Shown piece after piece: positions 23,134 through 32,489 of a DNA stretch of 64,000 nucleotides (position 1 is its first letter; every line of letters starts with the position of its first letter). The notes beneath the pieces were generated by a model, which saw only the letters and a list, made by a program, of their open reading frames with translations, was not told the DNA's origin and ran no database searches. The stretch comes from Homalodisca vitripennis (Eukaryota; Arthropoda; Insecta; Hemiptera; Cicadellidae). Position numbers and translations under genes: made by a program. The stretch lies in contig NC_060213.1 of NCBI RefSeq assembly GCF_021130785.1, positions 69,491,501 to 69,555,500 on the forward strand, given 5' to 3'.

Positions 23134-23233
23134 GTACATATTCTTAGAGAACAGAACAAAGGTCAAGAAGAAGTGTTAATGTTATAAATGAGTGTAATAG
23201 TCAGTGTTTGTAAATTCATTATGTGGTCTTCAT

Positions 23234-26200
23234 TTAGTCAAGGGCTCTCTCCAGGAATTCTTTCACTGAGTAGAAGGGTCTGTCTTCCAGCCACGCTGTT
23301 AGTTGTCTACTCAGTCGTTGTCCAGATACTTTCTTGAGGTGTCCAGGCATATTGTTGTAGAACAAGGCTCCTCTGTAGCTTGGCTTTCTTTCATAAAGAC
23401 TCAAGTGGTGAGTTGGGAGTGAGAAATCTATTGCGTTTCTGGTGTTATGTTGATGTAGGTCTCTGTGTCTGTCTTGGTTGGTTTTTACTGCACACAGGAT
23501 GATTTCTCTTATGTACAGTGCTATTACAGTTAATATTTTAAGTTCTTTGAAAGATTCTCGACAGCTATCTTGGTAGTTTAACCCTGCAAGGCTCCTAATC
23601 GCTCGTTTCTGTTGTATAAGCACTCTTTCCAGATTTGAGCTTGTTGTTCCACCCCATATTGCCAGGCCATACCTTAGATGTGATTCAAAAAGTGCAAAAT
23701 ATGCAATTTTTGATGTTTTTATCCCACTTGTTTGTTTGGTTCGTCTGATTACATATGTTCCTGAGCTGAGTTTTTTACAGAGTTGGTCTATATGAGTTCG
23801 CCAGGTCAGATTCTCATCTATCACTATTCCGAGATACTTTGTGTTTTCTTCTCTCTTCAGTTCAGGTAGTCCAGCCTCGATTTCCTTTTTCCGAATGTTA
23901 TAGATCATCTGCAGAGTCTTTTTCTCGTTCAAACACAAGGTCATTTGAGTAGCAATATTGTTTTGTCATATTAAAGGCTATGTAGGCGTTGATGTCAAGT
24001 TATTCATTTGATTTTTCTGCTACTGTAATGACAGTGTCGTCTGCAAACATAACAGTCTGGCAAGCATCTTTAAGTTGGTCTGGTAGGTCATTTGTTAGTA
24101 GCAGGAATAGGACCGGGCCCAACACTGATCCCTGAGGCACACCTCTCTGCATTGGAGTTAGAGTTGATTGAGCTTTCTTCAGAGTATTATTAGAGAGGCA
24201 TTCAACTTCCACCATTTGTTGTCTGCTCCTTAAATAGCTGTCAAACCAGGCTAGTGCTGTTCCCGTGACTCCAAGAGTATTTAACTTATCAAGTAAGCAG
24301 TTATGATTTAAGCAGTCAAAAGCCTTGCTGAAGTCCAAATATAGACTTGTCACCTTAGAGCCCTCTTCCAGTTTGTCAATTATATTTTTCAATCAGCTGT
24401 ATTAGCGCTGTAGTAGTTGATCTGCCTTTCAAATAGCCATGTTGGTAATTAGTTAGTAGATTGTTTTGTTCCAGGTGTAGTAGTAATCTGGTTAAGGCGA
24501 TTTTTTCAATAATTTTTGAGAAAGTCGGTAGTAGAGAAATGGGGCGGTAGCTGTTAATCTCTGTGGTTGGCCCATTTTTGAATTTCGGGTAGACTTTTGC
24601 AATTTTTAATTTTGATGGAAAGATGCCTTGTTGAAATGATTTGTTTATTATGGTTGTCAATGGAATGGCTATCTCTTCTTTACAGCTCTTGGCCAGTTTG
24701 GCTGAAATTTCATCAATTCCAGTTGATGTTTTTGGTTTGAGGGAATCTATAGTTTTCTTGACTTCTTCAGGAGTAGCAGGATACAATGAGAGTGTTTCAA
24801 GGATGTTTGGTTGTAAAATTTGGAAATTTGAGGCAGGGTTGTTTTTTTGGTTATTTTCATTCAATGTTCTTTCTGCAGTGTTTGAAAAAAACTGATTGAA
24901 GTTATTTGCAATATCTTTTGGTTCTCTCACATCCCTACCATTCACCTGTAGTACCATTTCGGTTAGTTTTCCATTTTTTTCCTTTCTTTCTTGGTTTATG
25001 ACCTGCCATAATGCTTTTGATTTGTTGTCCGCTTGGTCAATGAAAGCTGCATTTTGGTCTTTACGAAGTTTTTTGAGCTTTAGGTCATAGTCCTTTTTCC
25101 TTCTTGCTACTTCTGCTTTGTCTTCTGGTAGCCCAGAGCGCAGGTACTGTTCATTTGCTTCTATATATATTTTCCTTAACAGCTTGCTTTCCTCATCCCA
25201 GACGTACATTGTTGGTTTACGTTTTTTGTTTGAAGTGACATGTGGACAGGCAATATCTAGAGAATATTGAAGTATATTGCAAAAAGAGTCATAGGCTGCG
25301 TCAACATTGTGTATTGTTTGAATTTATGTCCAGTCTTCATTGCTTAAGAGTAACTTGAGTTGATGTACAGATTGTTCACTAAAAACTCTTTTTTTTCTTT
25401 GGGTGTTGGCTTAGAGATGTTTTGGGAAATTAGGGTTATTATTTGAGCGGTATGGTCTGAGAGGCCTGTTTGAACTACCTTAATAATAATTTCATTTTGC
25501 TGCAGATTAGTACATACCCAGTCAATTGATGTTGATGAGGTTGGTGTTGTTCTTGTTGCCGGAAGTTTATGTCTGGTAATGTTATAGCATGCTAACAGCT
25601 CTGTGATCTTTTTACTATCATTATTTTCTTTCAGGATGTCTACATTTATGTCTCCCACTATCACTATTGGTTTCTCTGAGGTTAGGCCATCATTTATCAT
25701 ACTTGAGAGTTGGTTCAGTGCTGCATCAAGATTTGAACTAGGTGGTCGGTAAACTCCTAATACTAAAAATGACCCTTTCTTCCTTCTAATTTCATATAAT
25801 GCTGACTCACATATGAGTTCAGAATCTGGGCTGCTTGTTTTTAATAGCCTGACACGATTTTCAATACCACTCTTAGCAAATGCAGCTACACCTCCCTTTG
25901 TATGAAGTTGTCTACAGAAACCGCCAACTAAGGAGTAGTTTGTTATCCTGGTGTTTTCCAGGTTTTCCTGGTTGAGACCATGTTCTGTGACAATAAATAA
26001 GTCTGGGTTTTCTTCATTTAAATAGTGTGTTACTCTATCCAGTTTGTTGGTTAGCCAGTTAACATGTTGGTGACCAATAATTATGTTCGCTTTGGGCCTA
26101 ATGAGCGCACATTCTTGAGTTATGAGAGAGTTTTTATCTTGCCGTTTATCAGGTTTATGTGGTCTAAAAAAGAATCAGAGTGGTGAATGTCGGCCTGTGT

Positions 26201-26443
26201 TAAGATCTGTTTCCCTGATTCTTGTACGAGGTGTGGGGATACAGTCTGGTGTGAGTCAGAAGTATCTCCTGCCCGTGGGGTCTCTTGCTGTGGAGTTTTC
26301 AAAAGAGATGGGATCCGCGGTGATAGTGGCTGATGCATAGCTGCATGGTCCTGTTTTTTGGTTATAATTTTGAGGTAATATTCAATGTTTTCAGTAAAAA
26401 ATTCTTCTACACTTTGATTTTGTGGCTTTTCTTTTGCATACAT
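23234..26443 (-). pseudogene. LINE ORF2: endonuclease + reverse transcriptase, broken
   Basis: Starts at MYAKEKPQNQSVEEFF, overlapping the end of ORF1. The APE-type endonuclease (about 26100-25390) shows NPDLFIVTEHGL, GVYRPPSSN, GDINVDI, SIDWVCTN and the catalytic SDH (LSDHTAQI). Reverse transcriptase follows: INSYRPISLLPTFSKIIEK, YLDFSKAFDCLNH, GVPQGSVLGPVLFLL and the catalytic FADD (MFADDTVI). The C-terminal block has KYLGIVIDENLTWRTHI and LRYGLAIWGG, ending FLERALD. All catalytic motifs are present, but the frame is broken: a shift near 26150, a shift and stop near 25350-25327, a shift near 24390, a stop at 24000 and a shift near 23945. Length and order match CR1/jockey-type ORF2. Confidence 0.88.
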
Positions 26444-27816
26444 GGGTGGTTTTTTAGTTTTTTTCCCTTGAGTATCTGGTTTACATCTGATTTGGCAGAC
26501 AAAGTGTGTTCTCTCAAATTGGATTTTGCTGCTTTTTTTGAGACTTGGAGGGATACACTGAAAAAATTTGTTCTCTCACTCCTCTTAGAGGAGAAGTTTT
26601 TGTAAAATTTTCTGTATTTACTGTTGGTCAGGTTATGATTCAGTTTTTTTGTTGGAGTTTGGCTGATTCTCCCAGTTGATTCAAGGCTCAGTTTTTGTGT
26701 TGGAGTTTGGCTGGCTCTCCCTGTTGATTCAAGACTCAGTTTTTTTGTTGGAGTTTGGCTGATTCTCCCAGTTGGCTCAAGGCTCAGTTTTTGTGTTGGA
26801 GTTTGGCTGTTTCTCCCAGTTGATTCAAGGCTCAGTTTTTTTGTCGGAGTTTGGCTGGTTCTCCTTGCTGACTCAAGATTCAGTTTTTGTGTCGGAGTTT
26901 GGCTGTTTCTCCCGGTCAGACAAAACGTCAGTGTGTCTGACAGAACGGTATTGTTTGTAAAGCCATTTTCTGCCTTGTATGAGCTCACAGCATTAAGGAT
27001 TGGCTTAGTGGCTTTAAAGAGAGCCTCAAGGTGTTCTCTTGCCGTTCTTGCTTGCTCACTCAGTTTATCAGACAGTTTTTCACAATTTGAAGTCATTTGG
27101 TTTACCAGATCGTTTTTTATTTTTACTTCTTCCTCAAGGGTTTTCATGCTACCTAACATCATATCATTTTGTTTATTTAGAGAGTCAAACTTTTGTGTTT
27201 TCAATTTTATTTGCCCTTCAATTTGTTTAATTTTTTCCCTAAGAGTTGAATTGCATGATAAGAGATCATTCACCTGCTTTGAGAATTGGGATTTTTCAGA
27301 TTCAGCTTGCTCAATCAAATCATTTTTGAGCTTGTGTTCGGTGTCCAATTTATTCTTCAAATGCCTGAGTTCAACTTGAAGTTTATTATTTTCAACTGTA
27401 AGGACCTTGATAAGTTCTTCCTTAGCTACTATTTTGTCTTCTAGTTCTAGATGGTAATCAGATTTTTTTAACTTTTTTCCATGTGGAGTTTCTCTTTGAG
27501 TTGTAAATTCTCACTAAGCAGTGCATTTCCAACTTCTGCTGCTAGGATTAGGGATGTGTCATGGTCCAAGCTATCAGACAGTGAGAGGTTTTGTATTTTG
27601 GTTTCAAGATTGCCAATATCTGTTTTAGTGGTTTCCAGGCCTTCTTTACACTTATCACATACCCATGATGAAATTTCTTCCGAAGTAAGTTTTTTAAATT
27701 TTTTTGTCAGACCAGGTTAAGCACCTGGAATGATACCACATATTGCAGGGTCCAGTGCAGCATATAGCCTGGTATTTTACTCCAATGTTGCAAATTCCAC
27801 AGGGGTGTCTAGACAT
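26407..27816 (-). pseudogene. LINE ORF1: PHD finger, coiled coil, 16-aa repeats
   Basis: Start chosen at ATG 27816-27814 (MSRHPCGICNIG). Residues 1-60 form a PHD finger: CGIC, CCTGPC, MWYHSRC, then after a frameshift WVCDKC. A long coiled coil follows (heptad-like LKNDLIEQAESEKSQFSKQV and onward). Then come six tandem 16-residue repeats with the unit SQTPT[K/Q]KLSLESTGR (26904-26617) and a basic tail (KKLKNHPCMQKKSHKIKV). Frameshifts lie near 27700 (A-run) and 27475 (A-run); downstream of that the frame is intact to TAA. The likely role is RNA binding/chaperone for its own transcript. The Ser/Thr-Pro repeat is not standard for these proteins. Confidence 0.82.
26617..26904 (-). repeat. six 48-bp tandem repeats inside ORF1
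   Basis: Six in-frame copies of a 48-bp unit, each starting SQTPT. They differ by a few bases, alternating K and Q at position 6, which suggests an older dimeric (96-bp) duplication step. The last copy is diverged (KKLNHNLTNSK). Confidence 0.9.
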
Positions 27817-28567
27817 GGTCAGGAACAGTATGAATTTTTTAAAAAGCTGTCAAAACAGTGTTTCGGTATTTCCTAGTTTGTGGAGTAAAATACAGGTGAA
27901 GTTTATAATTAATTCTTTGTCAATGATAAAAAATGTGCATATTATATTTGATTTAGATGTGCTATTCAACTGCTTTGTCAGATAGTGAAATAAATAATGA
28001 GAGAAGTTTGTCAAAAACACATAGACCTAAAAACTCTTGATTAAATGGCAATCAAGTGCTGTATCAATAGTATGAGTACAGCAGCTGGCTGTATTGCTGT
28101 AGGTCAGCGCTGACAATGCTGACACAGTGTCTGGGTCACTGGTCTAGTTACAGGTGGCCAAGCAGCTGTGTGCCAACGCTGTATGATGTGGAATATCACT
28201 GTTAGATTGTGACTTGGCAGTGACGTCACTGTTGTTTAGTTATTTCATAGATGAGTAATACACAAATTATATTTCATATTATTTTTAAATCTTAAAAGGC
28301 TTATAAGTTTGGAGTGAATAATATAGTTCTGTGAAGTGTTATGCTTGATTATTGAGTCTTTAACTTGGCTTAATCTTGATAGTTTACTTGCTTGTTCGTG
28401 TTCAGTATTTAATTCAAGTTTCTTGATAAAGTTCTGAAGCTTCCATGAAAGAAAATATTTGTTTTTTTAACTTACATGAGATCCAAGGTAAGTATTGTGC
28501 ACAAGTAAATAATATTTTGTTGGATTATTACCACTTAAATACACACTTTTCTTGGAGTTCAATTTAC
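27817..28567 (-). promoter_or_regulatory. 5'UTR / internal promoter region of the nested LINE
   Basis: About 750 bp between the ORF1 start and the 5' junction. It contains a perfect CRE-like palindrome TGACGTCA (28221-28228) within GGCAGTGACGTCACTG. Promoter function is inferred from position only; no TATA or Inr call is made. Confidence 0.4.
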
Positions 28568-28587
28568 TGTGACTGTAGTCAGTCAGC
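28568..28587. repeat. right target-site duplicate of the inner LINE
   Basis: Partner of 23079-23098 (15 of 20 identical). It re-enters the host ORF2 in the same codon frame before a nearby +/-1 shift. Confidence 0.65.
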
Positions 28588-31369
28588 CATGTTGAGATCA
28601 CTTTTAGTTTGCCATCCTACACTAAAGTGTCAAAACTTAGAGAAAACAAGGCGGGAGGGGGGATTGTTATGTTTGTCAATGACCTAACGCTTCAGTTTTC
28701 ACAAATCACAGTTGATAACATAAGCACTTACGAACACATTACTGGAGAATTGAGTATAGTGGGATCGAAAGAACCTTAAAAATTTATTATTCATGCAGTG
28801 TACAGACCTCCCACCTCCTCTAGTGGTTTTTCACTCCCACAGGCCACCGAAGTGCTAACTTATGCCCTCACGAAACTGCACACACTCGAAAATTGGATAC
28901 TAATAGGGGATACCAATATAAATCTGAAGAACAAAAGTGATATAAATGTATTGAGTTATGAGGCAGCATTAGCAGAAAGAGGCCTAGAAAGGGGTATATG
29001 GGACTACACGAGAGAGGAAATACGCTTGGGTAGTGTAGTAAGATCATGCATAGACCACATTTATTATAAACTGGATATGTCTATTAAAAACATCTTCACT
29101 GGTATAATTAAAACCAAACTTTCTGACCATTACCCTATAGTTGCCAGAATAGAGCTATTGGGAGGAAGAAAAAGAGACACTGAGGTTGAAAAAACTAAAA
29201 TACTAAAAGAACCACTGCTAAAGAAACTCATAGAGAAAGAAACTTGGGATATAGAAGATACAACTAGTGTAAATGCAGGATTCGAGAAAGTAATAAATAA
29301 ATTCATTAGCATCTATGACAGAAATACTATTACCATAAATAGGACAGGTGGGAGGATTGATAAGCAAGGTGGACAGCACGTAAGGACTCCACTGAAAGAA
29401 TGGATGAACCAGGAACTAATAAACTTAATAAAGGAAAGGGACAGAATATTTATACTATGGAAAGGGGACCCCTCTAACATCAGATTCCGAGATTTGTACA
29501 AGAATTTAAGAAATAGTTTGAACAATAAAATAAAGTATAGAAAAAATAGGTATTACCAGCATTTATTCGAAGTCAACAAAAACTATTACAGGAAGGTTTG
29601 GGAAAACATAAATTATCTTTTGGGAAGAACAACTAAAAATAATATTGATAAGACAATTGAGGTGGCTATGGGAAAAACCATGAATAACAAAGAAATTGTG
29701 GATAGCTTTGCCAATTATTTTTTAGAAGGCATTGATTGAATAAAACACTGCTGTGGTAATAGAGAGGAATGTGATATAAGTGACAATATGGATAACAGTG
29801 TATTACAGAATTTCTACATACCTATAGCTACTCCGAAAAGTATTGTAAAAATAATAAAAGGCATTAATGCTGACAAGTCCCCAGGAATCGATGGAGTAAG
29901 AATGAAAGACATTCAAAAAGCAATGGATGGTATCACCAAACCATTGACTACATTTATAAAAATAAATCATTAAAAGAAGGAATATTTCCTGATTGCTTGA
30001 AAACATCTATTGTTAGACCAGTATACAAAAATAACAGTAAAAAGGATTTTCAAAATTATCGTCCGATAGCCATATTATCATCTGTAGAGAAAATATTAGA
30101 AAAATATGTATTAGAAAACTTAAATAAATACTTAGATGAGAATAAAATATTAAGTCACAAACAATTTGGATTTAGAAAGAATTACAACACTGAAATGGCA
30201 TTAAAAGGGTTTGCAGATATAGGAAATAAAATTATGGACACTAAACTGCATGGATTGGCTTTGTTTATTGATTTTTCAAAAGCTTTTGATACTGTAGAGC
30301 ATAATAAGATTGTTGCAGCCCTATTCAAAATGGGTGTGAGGGGTCCCTATTTAGAATGGTTTAAGAGCTATTTAAAAGACAGGAAATTTGTGGTAAAAGT
30401 ATTGAACACATTAAGCGATGAGAGAAATATAAAGTACGGAGTACCGCAAGGAATCTAAATCGGTCCAGCTCTTTTTATAATTTATTTAGATGAGATTTTA
30501 AGAAAGATTGAGGATTGTCACATTTTTGCTTTTGCAGATGACATACTACTCCTGTCACAGCATAAAGATATAAGAATTGCAGAAGAAATACTACAGAATA
30601 ATTTTAACACGTTAAACAAATGGACTCATGACAATGGCTTGATAATAAACAACCAAAAGACATGCTTAATACATATTTGCCAAAAGAATATGAAAATTGA
30701 TAGAGTAGTAAATATTAAATACCATGATTGTGAATGTTTGCATGGTCATAAACAATGTCAATGTGAGAGTATTAAATTGATTGAAACTGTGAGATATCTG
30801 GGCATAACTGTTGACAATAGGCTAACATGGAAACCTCATGTAACTTTACTACAGAGAAAACTCGGCCCCTGTATTGCCATAATGCATAAACTGCAAAATA
30901 AACTTACTGAACCAGCAAAGATAGCAGTTTATAAGGCACTATTTCAATCAATAATCAGATATGGAATAACTACCTGGGGAACAACAGCGAATAGCCATTT
31001 AAACCAAATACTAAATTTACAAAAAAGATGTTTAAGGGCACTCTACGGATATGAATTGGACATAAATGACAATCAATTGGACCAGCACTATAGTTTAAAG
31101 GGACAACTAACACTGTTAAAATTTTACAGATATATTATGAAAACAAGCAATTTAAGGAAACCCTGGACAGAAAATATAATACTAGGCATTTGGCTAAGTA
31201 CAAAATACACACCCCAAGGACAGACTATGGGCGCAGGCTACCAGAATATATAGTACCGAATCTATTTAATCAACTGCCTAGTGAAATAGAAAATTTACCA
31301 AATCTAAAGATGATTAAATCGGCAGCCTACATTTGGTTAAATACAGCTAGACCTCTATATCAAGTATAA
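28588..31369 (+). pseudogene. LINE ORF2, rest of endonuclease + reverse transcriptase (right block)
   Basis: Continues the endonuclease (SLPSYTKVSKLRENKAGGGI, VYRPPTSSSGF, GDTNINL, DHIYYK, catalytic LSDHYPIVARI). It passes into RT with DKSPGIDGVRM, NYRPIAILSSVEKILEKYV, LFIDFSKAFDTVEHNKI, FADDILLLS and the downstream RYLGITVDNRLTWKPHV. The PQGS region is GVPQGI with an in-frame TAA (about 30456-30458) before IGPALF. Other breaks: a frameshift near 28610, a stop at about 28770 (KEP*KF), a stop at 29737-29739, a shift near 29955 and a shift near 31155. The last frame ends ARPLYQV then TAA at 31367-31369. The FADD catalytic pair is intact, but the gene is dead. Confidence 0.86.
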
Positions 31370-32117
31370 AGGCAAAACTTGCCATTTGTAGATGTCTTAG
31401 AAATAGGCCTAGCCTGGCCCAATCCCCACTAGCCTGCACTGACATTCCACTACACTGCACAACACTCAAAACTATTTTCATTACTCAGATTTACTCTCAC
31501 TGTACTAGACTGTTGTTTATTCACACTACTTTATTCACTGACCACGAAAAAGCCACTAAACCCACTTTACTCAGTGAGCAAACATAACATAAACATAACC
31601 CAAAAACAAAACATAACCTAACTACGATTAGCAGAAACTGTTTCGACCAGACGACACTACTGCACACAACTGGAGACAGACAAAGAGGGACAAATTCAGA
31701 CAGGTATGCACGTATTACACACCACTGAACTCCTAGAAGAATATATTGTTATTATTATTAGAAAAAAACGTTTTAAAATATCTAACCATGTTCTTGTAAT
31801 TTATATTGTTTTTCGTTATGTAATCGCTATATTATTTTATTGTTATTGTTATTGTTATATTAAGTTCAAAGCATATTCATACAATTGCCAAATATAAATA
31901 GAAACATGATGCCTGCCCTAAACCGCAAATAAATCGTCATTAGTATTTTAATTTAGTAAATTGATTTAAGCGATACAACTTATTAAAGACATTATTGCCA
32001 GTAGAAGTGGAACAGTAGAAGTAAGGAAATATCGCTGGACCTCGCCGACAAGTTTTTTATGTAACTTGGCGAGGCCAAACTGTGTAAAACAATGTAATTA
32101 AATAAATAAATAAATTT
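31370..32117 (+). other. 3'UTR and simple-repeat tail of the host LINE
   Basis: About 750 bp with no frame, ending AATTAAATAAATAAATAAAT (32096-32115). CR1-type LINEs end in short tandem repeats rather than plain poly(A), which fits. Confidence 0.65.
32041..32073 (+). ncRNA. 3'-terminal stem-loop of the host LINE
   Basis: CTCGCC (32041-32046) pairs with GGCGAG (32068-32073), and AAGTT (32050-32054) with AACTT (32063-32067). There is a 3-nt bulge and an 8-nt loop. It lies about 25 bp before the tail. In several LINE families the reverse transcriptase recognises a 3' stem-loop; that role here is inferred. Confidence 0.55.
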
Positions 32118-32489
32118 AAAAAAATGAAGGTAAAATTTCGTTTACATGATAATACGCACTTCATTAATGTTCAATATTTGTTTGTATGGGTATTTTAAAC
32201 GTTCCTAACCTCAAATGTTAGATCGCGTTCTTCACAAATCCTTTTAAATACGTAACTATTAATCATGTTTTTGCTTAGCAAAGCATGTATATTTTGATGA
32301 GTGATATATTCAAGTGTAAGTGACTATATTTGAAAAATACCATAATTTATAAATAAATTAAATTTAACCGTGTTATATCGAAATAATGCATTATAGCAGT
32401 TAAAAGGTTACTTTAAAATGCAATATCGAATATTTTTATAATGAACAGATATGTCTTTTACAGGAATCGCTACAAATACTTATAGCTAC

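Larger units (their letters stand above)
23099..28567 (-). mobile_element. nested LINE (PHD ORF1 + EN/RT ORF2), minus strand
   Basis: A complete, 5.47-kb, non-LTR retrotransposon in reverse orientation inside the host LINE. In its own 5'->3' order it has a ~750-bp 5'UTR (28567-27817), ORF1 (27816-26407), ORF2 (26443-23234, overlapping ORF1 by 37 nt), a short 3'UTR with AATAAA (23128-23133 on minus) and an A-rich tail with ATG/AAAT interruptions abutting 23099. The layout fits the CR1/jockey group. Its sequence differs clearly from the host LINE, so it is another subfamily. Frameshifts and stops in both ORFs show it is inactive. Confidence 0.85.
21322..32117 (+). mobile_element. CR1-like LINE, host of a nested LINE
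   Basis: A plus-strand non-LTR retrotransposon in two blocks, 21322-23098 and 28568-32117. They hold, in order, ORF1 (PHD finger, coiled coil, FP-like C-terminus), an inter-ORF spacer, ORF2 (endonuclease plus reverse transcriptase), a long 3'UTR with a stem-loop, and an (ATAA/TAAA)n tail. The two blocks join in the endonuclease reading frame once the minus-strand LINE at 23099-28567 is removed. The 5' boundary is inferred: AAAAAAATG occurs both at 21313-21321 and just after the tail at 32118-32126, a possible short target-site duplication. Several stops and frameshifts show it is dead. The CR1 versus jockey-group assignment is by domain layout only. Confidence 0.8.

Noticed and set aside
24641..27720. 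Several plus-strand open frames of 60-150 codons
   Set aside because: They are antisense shadows of the minus-strand LINE ORFs, whose RT, EN and PHD motifs are unmistakable.
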